This document shows, piece after piece, positions 33,579 to 41,476 of a stretch of DNA of 64,000 nucleotides. Source of the DNA: Actinoplanes lutulentus (GTDB lineage Bacteria > Actinomycetota > Actinomycetes > Mycobacteriales > Micromonosporaceae). Below the pieces are notes generated by a model. It searched no databases. It had not been told where the DNA came from and saw nothing but the letters and a program-made list of their open reading frames with translations. The DNA is taken from assembly GCF_003259845.1 (NCBI RefSeq), contig NZ_QLMJ01000017.1, forward strand, positions 186,001 through 250,000. Direction: 5' to 3'. The translations under genes were made by a program, and so were the position numbers. Numbering within the stretch: the first letter of the stretch is position 1; the number at the start of each line of letters is the position of its first letter.

Positions 33579-35024
33579 CTAGGCCCCTTCGACGCCGTCG
33601 CCGACCATGGCGAGCGGGTTGACGATCTTGTCGAAGGTCTCCTCGTCAACCTTGCCGGAGGCGAGCGCCGCCTCCTTGAGCGTGGTCCCCTCGGCGATGG
33701 CCGACTCGGCGATGTGCGCGGAGTTCTGGTACCCGATGACCGGGCTCAGCGCGGTCACCAGCATCACGCTCTCCGCGACGTACTCGGCGACCTTCTTCTC
33801 GTTGACCTGCGTTCCCTCGACCGAGAACGTGCGGAACTTCTCGCAGCCGTCGGCGAGGATCCGCGCCGAGTGCAGGAAGTTGTTGATGATCACCGGGCGC
33901 ATCGCGTTCAGCTCGAAGTTGCCCTGCGAGCCGGCGAACGCGATCGCCGAGTCGTCACCGAGCACCTGGATCGCGATCATCACGATCGCCTCGCACTGTG
34001 TCGGGTTCACCTTGCCCGGCATGATCGAGGAGCCCGGCTCGTTCTGCGGCAGCAGCAACTCCGCGAACCCGGTCCGCGGGCCGGACGCCAGCCAGCGCAT
34101 GTCGTTGGCGATCTTCATGAGGGCGACGGCGAGGCCGCGCAGCCCGGCGCTGGCCCGCACCATCGGGTCGAGCGAGCCCTGCGCCGCGAACTTGTTCGGT
34201 GCCGTCACGAACGGCTTCCCGAGCAGCTCAGCGATCTTGGCGGCGACGTCCTTCGAGAAGCCTTTCGGCGCGTTCAGGCCGGTGCCGACCGCGGTGCCGC
34301 CGACGGCGAGTTCGAGCAGTCCCTCCCGGACGTGGCGGATCTCGGCGATGCAGGCGCGCAGCTGGGCCGCGTACCCGGACCATTCCTGACCGACGGTCAG
34401 CGGGACCGCGTCCTCCAGGTGGGTACGCCCGATCTTGACGATCGAGTCCCACTGCTGCGCCTTCGCCTCGATGGCCTCGGTGAGCGCCTCGACCTTGGGC
34501 AGCAGGACGTCGTCGAGCATCCGTACGGCCGCGACGTGCATCGCCGTGGGGAACGTGTCGTTGCTGCTCTGTCCCATGTTGACGTCGTCGTTCGGACCGA
34601 CCGGGTGCTGGCTGCCGAGGTCACCGCCGAGCAGCTGGATGCTCCGGTTGGAGAGGACCTCGTTGACGTTCATGTTGGACTGGGTGCCGGAGCCGGTCTG
34701 CCACACGTACAGCGGGAACTCGGCGTCCAGCTTGCCGTCGATCGTCTCGTCGGCGGCCCGCACGATCGCGGCGGCCTTCCACTCGGGCAGCCGGCCGGCC
34801 GCCTCGTTGACCAGGGCACATGCTTTCTTGACGTACCCGTACGCGTGGTAGACCTCGATCGGCATGTGGTCGTCGCCGATCGAGAAGTGGATGAGGGAAC
34901 GCTGGGTCTGCGCGCCCCAGTAGTGCCCGGCGGGAACGTCGACGTCCCCCATGCTGTCGAATTCGGTCCGGCTACCGGTGGCGCTGATGCCGATCGGCAC
35001 GTCGCGAAGCTGCGGGTCGGTCAT
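33579..35024 (-). CDS. fumC: Class II fumarate hydratase
   Basis: The 481-residue protein has the usual length of FumC, which reversibly hydrates fumarate to L-malate in the TCA cycle as a soluble tetramer. The superfamily signature GSSIMPGKVNP is intact, and SSNDTFPTAMHVAA and HPVGPNDDVNMGQ match the other active-site regions. The start follows AGGGGAA. A close relative, aspartase, shares the signature, but TVGQEWSGYAAQL and the N-terminal DSMGDVDVPAGHYWGAQTQRS fit fumarases. It leads an operon with an exporter of the ThrE/YjjPB type, which is unusual for a housekeeping fumarase and may mean a second, specialised copy. Confidence 0.9.
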   Translation of the reverse strand: MTDPQLRDVPIGISATGSRTEFDSMGDVDVPAGHYWGAQTQRSLIHFSIGDDHMPIEVYHAYGYVKKACALVNEAAGRLPEWKAAAIVRAADETIDGKLDAEFPLYVWQTGSGTQSNMNVNEVLSNRSIQLLGGDLGSQHPVGPNDDVNMGQSSNDTFPTAMHVAAVRMLDDVLLPKVEALTEAIEAKAQQWDSIVKIGRTHLEDAVPLTVGQEWSGYAAQLRACIAEIRHVREGLLELAVGGTAVGTGLNAPKGFSKDVAAKIAELLGKPFVTAPNKFAAQGSLDPMVRASAGLRGLAVALMKIANDMRWLASGPRTGFAELLLPQNEPGSSIMPGKVNPTQCEAIVMIAIQVLGDDSAIAFAGSQGNFELNAMRPVIINNFLHSARILADGCEKFRTFSVEGTQVNEKKVAEYVAESVMLVTALSPVIGYQNSAHIAESAIAEGTTLKEAALASGKVDEETFDKIVNPLAMVGDGVEGA

Positions 35025-35083
35025 GGCTGTTCCCCTCGTCAAAGTTTCTTGATGAGAGGAGCAGACCAATCGTCAGTGCACGA

Positions 35084-36457
35084 TCAGTGCGTCCGATGTG
35101 CACTTGTCGATCTAGCAGGAATTCCTCGGATCAGTGGCAGGCAGGCGAGCATCGCAGCACCGGCCGCAAGCAGCCCGATCCGGTATCCGGCCGCCGCCGC
35201 TGTCCCTGCCGCCGGTGCCGCTGTTGTTGCTGCCGCCGCTGTTGCTGCTGCTGCCGCTGTTGCTGCCGCTAGTGCGCCGAGTAGGGCGAGGCCGGTGGCT
35301 GCGCCGAGTTCCTGCGCCGAGTTGAGCAGGCCGGACGCCACGCCCTGGCGGTCGCCGGGCACGCCGGTGGTGCCGGCGACGAACATCGGGGCGTAGGACA
35401 GACCGCTCCCGAGAGCGACCAGCAGCAGCGGTACGAGGGCATCCCGAAGGTAGCTGCCGTCGGCAGGCAGGCGCGCCAGCAGGAACATCCCGGCGGCCAG
35501 CAACAGGAAACCCCAGGTCAGCAGCGCACGGGGACCAAAGCGGCTGACCAGCGCACCGGCCCGCGGCGAGACGATCAGGACGACCAGGGTGACCGGGGCG
35601 AACGCCAGCCCGACCAGGACAGCTGGATAGCCCAGGATCTCCTGGAGGTACATCGTCGTGAAGAACAGCGTCGCACCGAGTGCCCCCGCATTGACGGCAA
35701 GCAGGAGATTGGCCCGGCCGACGGCGGCGGTACGCAGCAGGGTCGCGTCCAGGATCGGATCCGGATGCCGCCGCTCCGCCACGGCGAACGCTGCCAGAAG
35801 AACGACGGCGACGACGGCGAGCCAGGGGCTCACGGTGAGCGCCAGAATCGCCGAGGCCAGACCGCCGGCCAGCAGAACAGCGCCACGCAGGTCAAGCGGT
35901 GTTCTGTCACGAGCTCGGCTCTCGGTCAGATGGCAGCGGGCGGCGGCGATCACGGCCACGCCGATCGGCACGTTGATCAGGAAGATCCAGCGCCAGCCGA
36001 GCGTGCTGGTGATCAGCCCGCCGAGCAGCTGACCGCCGATCGCGCCGGCCGACCCGACGGCACCCCAGTACCCGAGCGCCCGGTTGCGGCCGGCGCCCTC
36101 GGCGAACGCCGTCGTCAGCAGCGCCAGCGCGGCCGGGGCGACCATCGCCGCGCCGACACCCTGCGCGGCCCGGGCGGCGAGCAACTGCCACTCGCTCTGC
36201 GCCAGACCCGTGGCGAAAGAGGCGACGGTGAACAGCGACAACCCGTACAGAAAAAGGCGCCGCCGCCCCAAGAGATCCCCGGCCCGTCCGAAAACGATCA
36301 GCAAACTGCCGAACGTGAGGGTGTAGGCGATCGCGACGAGCACGATCCGCTCGTCGGGGATGCCGAGGTCGGCGCGGATCGCGGGGACGGCCACGTTCAC
36401 CACCACGACGTCGATGATCAGCATCGCCTGTGCAGCGCAGAGCAGCAGAAGGGTCAC
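35084..36457 (-). CDS. MFS multidrug exporter, DHA2-like, with Ala/Thr-rich insert
   Basis: The 457-residue permease has about 14 predicted helices. It shows LIIDVVVVNVAVPAI, GRAGDLLGRRRLFL (motif A) and the drug-exporter motif C region (SAGAIGGQLLGGLI). Between the last two helices an unusual run of Ala and Thr (about residues 397-428) is encoded by GCTGTTGCTGCC-type repeats on the plus strand. The GTG start lies 10 bp from a palindrome shared with a divergent TetR gene. Efflux of an unknown toxic compound is the likely role. Confidence 0.85.
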   Translation of the reverse strand: MTLLLLCAAQAMLIIDVVVVNVAVPAIRADLGIPDERIVLVAIAYTLTFGSLLIVFGRAGDLLGRRRLFLYGLSLFTVASFATGLAQSEWQLLAARAAQGVGAAMVAPAALALLTTAFAEGAGRNRALGYWGAVGSAGAIGGQLLGGLITSTLGWRWIFLINVPIGVAVIAAARCHLTESRARDRTPLDLRGAVLLAGGLASAILALTVSPWLAVVAVVLLAAFAVAERRHPDPILDATLLRTAAVGRANLLLAVNAGALGATLFFTTMYLQEILGYPAVLVGLAFAPVTLVVLIVSPRAGALVSRFGPRALLTWGFLLLAAGMFLLARLPADGSYLRDALVPLLLVALGSGLSYAPMFVAGTTGVPGDRQGVASGLLNSAQELGAATGLALLGALAAATAAAAATAAAATTAAPAAGTAAAAGYRIGLLAAGAAMLACLPLIRGIPARSTSAHRTH

Positions 36458-36466
36458 GTCGCCAAA

Positions 36467-36492
36467 TTACTTTATGTACGTTCGTAAAGTAA
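36467..36492. promoter_or_regulatory. TetR operator between MFS and TetR genes
   Basis: TTACTTTA and TAAAGTAA form perfect 8-bp arms around a 10-bp centre. This AT-rich palindrome stands out in a very GC-rich genome and lies 10 bp from the MFS start. Confidence 0.7.
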
Positions 36493-36505
36493 AGCGGGAA
36501 CTAGG

Positions 36506-37105
36506 ATGCCCGGTATGACGGGACGCCCACGCATGGTCAGCGACGACGAGGTCTTCCAGGCGGTCGCCGACACCGTCACCGAGGTCGGACCCGCCGGCCT
36601 GACGCTGGCCGCCGTCGCCCGCAGAGCAGGGCTGACCCCGCCCGCGCTCACCCAGCGGTACGGCTCCAAGCACGGCCTGCTCGTCGCCTTCGCCACCCGC
36701 GAGGCGGGCTCGGTCGGCGCCGCCTTCGAGCAGGCCCGGGCAGGCGGCGCCGGCCCTCTGGATGCCCTGCGCGACGGCCTGATCGCCTTCACCGCCCCGA
36801 TCACCACCCGCGAGGGCATGGCCAACAACCTGGCGTTCCTCCAGCTGGACCTCACCGACGAGGTCCTGCACACCCACTCGGTGGCCCAGAGCCGAGCGTT
36901 ACGCGCCCAGCTGGTGGCCCTGATCGAGGAGTCAGCCGTCGCCGGCGAGCTGAAGATCGACGACGCGGCGGACCTGGCCGACACGCTGTACGCGGTCTAC
37001 TCCGGAGCCCAGCTCACCTGGGCGATCGACGGCACGGGCGAGCTCGGCCCCTGGCTGGCCGACCGCATCAACCGAGTCCTGGCCCCCCACCGCACACCCC
37101 ACTGA
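36506..37105 (+). CDS. TetR family regulator of the divergent MFS exporter
   Basis: The 199-residue repressor has its helix-turn-helix in LTLAAVARRAGLTPPALTQRYGSKHG. An alternative ATG three codons downstream has an AGGA at good spacing and may be the real start. It is divergent from the DHA2 exporter with the TTACTTTA palindrome between them. Two consecutive hairpins follow the gene. Confidence 0.86.
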   Translation: MPGMTGRPRMVSDDEVFQAVADTVTEVGPAGLTLAAVARRAGLTPPALTQRYGSKHGLLVAFATREAGSVGAAFEQARAGGAGPLDALRDGLIAFTAPITTREGMANNLAFLQLDLTDEVLHTHSVAQSRALRAQLVALIEESAVAGELKIDDAADLADTLYAVYSGAQLTWAIDGTGELGPWLADRINRVLAPHRTPH

Positions 37106-37133
37106 CCCGAGGGCAGGTTCCTCACCGGCTCGC

Positions 37134-37196
37134 GCTTACGGTCGCTCGAACGCCGAAAACACGACCGTAAGCACAAGCCGGCCGGAAGCCGGCTTG
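37134..37196. terminator. Double hairpin terminator between convergent genes
   Basis: The first hairpin has 11-bp arms (GCTTACGGTCG and complement) at 37134-37172; the second has CAAGCCGG/CCGGCTTG arms at 37174-37196. They separate the TetR gene from the convergent symporter gene. Confidence 0.65.
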
Positions 37197-37207
37197 CGGG
37201 CTCGGGG

Positions 37208-39139
37208 CTACCGCGTCGTCGTGGCTCGGATGTCATCGGGCTCGTCGCCCGGAGGCCGGCCTGAGCCACCCCGCGGCGGCCACCCCGAGTCCGGAGGCAG
37301 CCAACTCGAATCCCGCGAGAAAGAACTCGCCTCCCGCGAAAAGGCACCCAACTCCCTCGGGAACCCCTCCGCGTCACGCGGAACCGGAACACTGGGAACC
37401 GACCCAGACCCAGACCCAGGCCCCGGCCCCGACTGCGACAACGACTCCGGCGCCGCCGAGCCGCTCCGCAGCGCCGGCTCCGCCTCGCGGGTCCGCACCG
37501 CGCCGGCCGTATGGGCACCCCGCCCGTCAACCGAGAGCGGCTTGCGCGGCAATCCGTCGATCAGGCCGTCGAGGCGCTTCAGCTTCGCGTCCCCCGCGTC
37601 GGCGAGGTAGTCGTCCGGGTGGGTCGCGTCGACGCCGGCCGCCACCCCCGACGCCCGCAGGACCAGCGTCAGCCCGACGGCGACCACGAGGTTGACCGCC
37701 AGTGCGACCACCCCGACGTACACCGTCGTGCCCGGCCCGAAGCCGAGGAAGCTCACCGACCAACTCGACCCGCCGAAGTGGCCGGTCCCGTCGGCCCGGG
37801 GGATGTCGTAGAGCATCCCGACCCCGACACCCAGGCCGGCCAGCAGACCAGCGATCAACCCGACCCGGTGGAACCACCCGGTCAGCAGTCCGATGAAAAC
37901 CGCCGGGATCGTCTGCAGGATGACCACACCGCCGATGAGCTGGAGCTCCACCGAGTACGCCGGATCCACCGCGAGAATCAGCGCCGCAGCACCGAACTTG
38001 ACGATCAGCGACACCCACCGGCTCACCCGAGCTTCCGTGGCCGGCGTGGCGTCCGGGCGCAGATAGGGCCGGAACAGGCTGCGGGTGAACGCGTTCGCCG
38101 CGGCGATCGACATGACCGCCGCCGGAATCAGCGCGGCCACACTCAGCCCCGCGTACGCGATCCCCGCCGACCAGCTGGGGAAGTATTCGTGGATGAGCCG
38201 CGGAATGACGGTGTTCAGGTCACCGTCGACCGGCGTCACCCCTCGTGACAACGCAAAGAAGCCGAGCAGCGCCATCAACGCCAGAGCTATGCAGTAGACG
38301 GGGAGCGCCGCGGCGTTCCGGCGTACCGTCGCCCGGTCTTTGGCCGCGAGCATGCCGACCAGCGCGTGGGGATAGGCGAAGACCGCCAGGGCTGAGCCGA
38401 TGACCAGGGTGAGGAAGCCGAGGTGGCCGACCTGCGGCAGGAGCAGGCCGTCGGCCGGCGACGGAGTCGCGGCGAAGTGTTCGCCGGCGACGCGGAAGGT
38501 GCGATCCCAGCCGCCGTACATCGCGACCATGAGCACCGCGGTCAGCAGCATCCACGCCATCAGGATGTCTTTGACGACCGAGAGCAGGGCGGGCGCGCGC
38601 AGGCCGGAGCGGAACGTGCAGATCGACACCACGGCGACGGCTGCCAGCATCGGCCATTCGCCGCCGAAGCCGACCGTTCGCAGCACGGCCTGCAGGGCCA
38701 GGAGCTGCACGGCCACGTACGGCATGGTGGCGAGGATCCCGGTGACCGCGACCGCGGCACCCAGGCCGGGTGAGCCGAACCTCGCGGACGCGAACTCGCT
38801 GTGCGTGACGAATCCGTGCCGGCGCGCCACCGACCAGGCGCGGGTGGTGAACAGGAACGTCAGCGGTGTCGTGACGATCGCGAACGGCACGGCGAAGTAT
38901 CCGATCGCGCCGACGCCGTAGGTGAGCGCGGGCACGGCGATGAACGTGTACGCGCTGTACATGCTCCCGCCGATCAGGAACCAGGTCACCCAGTTGCCGA
39001 ACGAGCGTCCGCCGACACCCCACTCCTCCAGCGTCTGCGGATCTTCCGAGGCGCGCCAGCGCGCCGCGCCGAACCCGAGAACCACCACCACGGCCATCAG
39101 TGCGAGGAAGACGCCGACCTCGACGTGGCGGTCACTCAC
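37208..39139 (-). CDS. Sodium:solute symporter (SSS family) with disordered C-terminal tail
   Basis: The 643-residue protein has about 13 membrane helices of the SSS family; EEWGVGGRSFGNWVTWFLIGGSMYSAYTFIAVPAL is the recognisable N-terminal region. It resembles the MctP-type monocarboxylate (pyruvate/lactate/acetate) group, which usually pairs with a DUF3311 protein as here. The last 110 residues are hydrophilic and repetitive: a Gly/Ser/Pro stretch, then FPRELGAFSREASSFSRDSSW-like repeats, predicted disordered and probably cytoplasmic. The GTG start overlaps the DUF3311 gene by 8 bp. Confidence 0.85.
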   Translation of the reverse strand: MSDRHVEVGVFLALMAVVVVLGFGAARWRASEDPQTLEEWGVGGRSFGNWVTWFLIGGSMYSAYTFIAVPALTYGVGAIGYFAVPFAIVTTPLTFLFTTRAWSVARRHGFVTHSEFASARFGSPGLGAAVAVTGILATMPYVAVQLLALQAVLRTVGFGGEWPMLAAVAVVSICTFRSGLRAPALLSVVKDILMAWMLLTAVLMVAMYGGWDRTFRVAGEHFAATPSPADGLLLPQVGHLGFLTLVIGSALAVFAYPHALVGMLAAKDRATVRRNAAALPVYCIALALMALLGFFALSRGVTPVDGDLNTVIPRLIHEYFPSWSAGIAYAGLSVAALIPAAVMSIAAANAFTRSLFRPYLRPDATPATEARVSRWVSLIVKFGAAALILAVDPAYSVELQLIGGVVILQTIPAVFIGLLTGWFHRVGLIAGLLAGLGVGVGMLYDIPRADGTGHFGGSSWSVSFLGFGPGTTVYVGVVALAVNLVVAVGLTLVLRASGVAAGVDATHPDDYLADAGDAKLKRLDGLIDGLPRKPLSVDGRGAHTAGAVRTREAEPALRSGSAAPESLSQSGPGPGSGSGSVPSVPVPRDAEGFPRELGAFSREASSFSRDSSWLPPDSGWPPRGGSGRPPGDEPDDIRATTTR

Positions 39140-39341
39140 GGTTGTCCTCGCGGGTCGCCAGGTAGACCGCCGTGATGATCACGATGGCGAACACCGCGCA
39201 CGCGATCTGGTACCAGAAGAAGAACGGGACGCCGATCAGCGTCGGTTCGAGCCGGTTCGCGAACGGCGTGAGCAGCGGCGCGACGGTCGGCAGTACCAGC
39301 AGCCATTGCCAGTGCCGCGACCGCGGGGCGGGTGTGGGCAT
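39132..39341 (-). CDS. DUF3311 small membrane protein, symporter partner
   Basis: The 69-residue protein has two hydrophobic helices (WLLVLPTVAPLLTPFANR and a longer FFFWYQIACAVFAIVIITAVYL) and an acidic C-terminal tail. The FFFWYQ segment is characteristic of DUF3311, which is nearly always encoded just upstream of an SSS symporter. It is probably a small accessory subunit like that of other sodium symporters. Its stop lies inside the symporter start region. Confidence 0.85.
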   Translation of the reverse strand: MPTPAPRSRHWQWLLVLPTVAPLLTPFANRLEPTLIGVPFFFWYQIACAVFAIVIITAVYLATREDNRE

Positions 39342-39406
39342 CGCCGCACCATATGCAGCCCTCTATGCGTTACACCATGATTAACAACAAAGCTGCGACG
39401 GCTGTC

Positions 39407-39976
39407 TCAACAACCCGTCAGCAGCAGTGTCCTCGCTGCGCGTTCGGCCACGCCAAGATCAGCACTGTGTCCGGAGACCAGCTCCGAGTAGAGCGCCGAT
39501 TCGATGATGCGCACATACAGGTACGCGAGGTCGGCGCTCGCGTTGTCCAGTCCGACCTCCTTGAAGATTTCCTGCTGGGCCGTGACGACCCGGCCGGTCA
39601 CCCCACCGGCGTAGGTCAGCAGAATCCGCGCCGCGACGTCCGGCTCGGTCGCGATGAACCGGCGGAACGACTCGTCGGCACGCAGCCACCCGGTGAACCG
39701 CTGGGTGACCTCGAGGGCACCGTCCACACCGTCGCAGGTGCGGCGGCGCACGGCCTCGGCGAGCATCCGCTCCGCGAGGCGCCACAGCACATCGCCGAGG
39801 AGGCGGTCGCGGCCGTGCGTCACCCGGTACAGCGTGGCGCGGCTGACGCACATGGCGGCCGCCAGATCGTCCATGGTGATGGTGCCGTGCCGCAGGAAGA
39901 AGTGGCACCCCGCGCGGGTCACCTCGTCGTCGCTCACCACCCGTTGGCCGGTCACCCCCAGCACCGTACCGGTCAC
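39407..39976 (-). CDS. TetR family regulator, QsdR-like
   Basis: The 189-residue protein has an N-terminal helix-turn-helix with ITMDDLAAAMCVSRATLYRVTHGRD and a C-terminal region (FRRFIATEPDVAARILLTYAGGVTGR) like the QsdR-type ligand domain. Its GTG overlaps the stop of the upstream hypothetical gene in a GTGA arrangement, so both are translated from one message. It is the nearest regulator to the DUF3311/symporter pair downstream, but a 65-nt gap separates them. Confidence 0.8.
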   Translation of the reverse strand: MTGTVLGVTGQRVVSDDEVTRAGCHFFLRHGTITMDDLAAAMCVSRATLYRVTHGRDRLLGDVLWRLAERMLAEAVRRRTCDGVDGALEVTQRFTGWLRADESFRRFIATEPDVAARILLTYAGGVTGRVVTAQQEIFKEVGLDNASADLAYLYVRIIESALYSELVSGHSADLGVAERAARTLLLTGC

Positions 39977-40932
39977 CCGCGCTCATCGATGTCCCCTGTT
40001 TCGCCGACCATCACGTGGGCCTCACGGAGGAATCGTGCGTGCTCGTGGCCGTGGCTGATGGCAGCCCCGTAGACCGCCTCGATCGCCGCGGCCAGTGGAT
40101 CCTGATGACCCAATCCGGTCAGGGCCGGGAACGCCACGGACATCTGCAGGAAGTCGGGCTGCCCGTTCGGCAACGTGATCAGGGTGTGCGGGAGGTCCGG
40201 ATCGGTGAAGAGCCGCCGGAACGCGGCCTGTCCATAGTCATCGGTGAGCCACGGCGGCAGTGGCTGACCGGTTTCGATCAGGGCGAGGATGTCGGCCACC
40301 CAGCCGGCCCGGTCGAGGCCGGCATTCTCGACGGCACGCCGGGCCGCCCACATCGCCACCTCCCTCTGACGAGCGGCAGGCAGCGCGGCCAGGCGATCGA
40401 GCAGCGCGCGGTCAAGAACGGCGAGCGGGCGCGCATGCGTCTGCCGGTCCAGCTCCCGCAGCCGCTCGGTGGGTTTGGCGCCACCCCAGGCCCGCGCCTC
40501 CCGATCATCGGCGACCTGACGCTGATGCTCGGCCCGCTCACGCGCCTCAGCCGCCGTGGCCTGCAGTTTCGCCTCCCACGGCGCCGGGTCGGCACCGGAC
40601 TCAAGACAGTCGAGCAGATGATCCCAGACAAGCCCGAGGGTCACGGCAAGACGACCCGGAACCCCTTCATTCCGTACGCCCAAACGGGTCCCATCCGGGC
40701 TGACCAGCAAACGGACAATGCTGGTCTCGTCGTCCGGCAGGGTGGTCAGCGGCGCCGGGAAGATCGGCTCGCCGGCGCGGGCCCACGACCAGTTCAAGGT
40801 GTGGCCGTCGTCGGCCTGAGTCAGCAGCCCGACCATCAACTCCGCGGCCGCCTCCCCCGGTTTCTGCTCCCAGAACCGCTCCCGGTCATCGATCACCGTG
40901 CGCCACCCGGCGTCCTCGTCAACCGGCCACAC
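39973..40932 (-). CDS. Hypothetical protein; probably the 3' part of a frameshifted gene
   Basis: I do not recognise a characterised family in these 319 residues. The middle is rich in charged helices with many Arg, Glu and Ala (EAKLQATAAEARERAEHQRQ). Translation could start at the GTG given here, with GAGG upstream. However, the frame stays open upstream and reads GGGDPPEQHEVLVWPVDEDAG, which is the expected natural ending of the first-domain protein encoded just before it in another frame. The two frames overlap by 40 bp around a G-rich run. I therefore suspect one original gene split by a one-base change, a sequencing error or a -1 frameshift. Confidence 0.6.
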   Translation of the reverse strand: MWPVDEDAGWRTVIDDRERFWEQKPGEAAAELMVGLLTQADDGHTLNWSWARAGEPIFPAPLTTLPDDETSIVRLLVSPDGTRLGVRNEGVPGRLAVTLGLVWDHLLDCLESGADPAPWEAKLQATAAEARERAEHQRQVADDREARAWGGAKPTERLRELDRQTHARPLAVLDRALLDRLAALPAARQREVAMWAARRAVENAGLDRAGWVADILALIETGQPLPPWLTDDYGQAAFRRLFTDPDLPHTLITLPNGQPDFLQMSVAFPALTGLGHQDPLAAAIEAVYGAAISHGHEHARFLREAHVMVGETGDIDERG

Positions 40933-41345
40933 CAGAACCTCGTGCTGCTCGGGCGGATCCCCTCCCCCCGAACCGTCTCGTGCAGCCGATCCCGCGCATG
41001 CACCCGCACCCGGATCAGCCCGCGCGGAACCGCGATCCCGCTCAGCTCAGGCGCCGAACCACCCATCAGCCCGCGCACCGAGAACCGCCCGCTCGGACAC
41101 CACAGCGTCGCCTCACTGACCGCGTCCCACTCGTCGAGCGGCAGCACCTCGGGCTCGCCGTCGAGCACTCGGGCCCGCGCCTCGATCCAGCCGGTGTGCG
41201 TCCCGCAGAACCCGGTGAGCACCGTCGGCCCGCCCGGATGCACCAGGCCGTCGCCGATCTTGTAGATCCCCACGCCGGACGCGTCGCCGGAAGCGTGCAC
41301 GACGTATTGGCAGTAGTCCACGAAGAGTTTCACGAAGCCGTCCAC
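40893..41345 (-). CDS. Hypothetical actinobacterial protein; probably the 5' part of a frameshifted gene
   Basis: The 150 residues from a GTG with a strong GGGGAGG site are of a type I have seen as conserved hypothetical proteins in actinobacteria: FVDYCQYVVHASGD at the start, then LWCPSGRFSVRGLMGG and GLIRVRVHARDR. Relatives typically end with a segment like E-x-x-x-V-W-P. Here that segment exists in the DNA but in the -1 frame, after the run GGGGGGAGGGG. In this frame the C terminus becomes an odd Arg/Ser-rich tail. The product may be truncated or joined to the downstream frame. Confidence 0.6.
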   Translation of the reverse strand: MDGFVKLFVDYCQYVVHASGDASGVGIYKIGDGLVHPGGPTVLTGFCGTHTGWIEARARVLDGEPEVLPLDEWDAVSEATLWCPSGRFSVRGLMGGSAPELSGIAVPRGLIRVRVHARDRLHETVRGEGIRPSSTRFWCGRLTRTPGGAR

Positions 41346-41429
41346 GACCGAACCTCCCCCGTTCGCCGACAGCATGGCACCGCCCTACGACATTTTTTGG
41401 GATGTCGACCGTCGGTCCACACGCGACTA

Positions 41430-41458
41430 ACATCCATGAACATCAAATCGATGGATGT
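41430..41458. promoter_or_regulatory. Inverted repeat upstream of the subtilase gene
   Basis: ACATCCAT and ATGGATGT form perfect 8-bp arms with a 13-bp centre, 18 nt before the chosen TTG start. It is a candidate operator or leader hairpin. Confidence 0.45.
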
Positions 41459-41476
41459 CAGTATGGGGGCTCGGCA

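Noticed and set aside
37208..37540. The repetitive tail of the sodium symporter as a separate minisatellite or gene remnant
   Set aside because: The tail is in frame with the transporter, lacks a strict nucleotide period and ends at a normal stop followed by a terminator.
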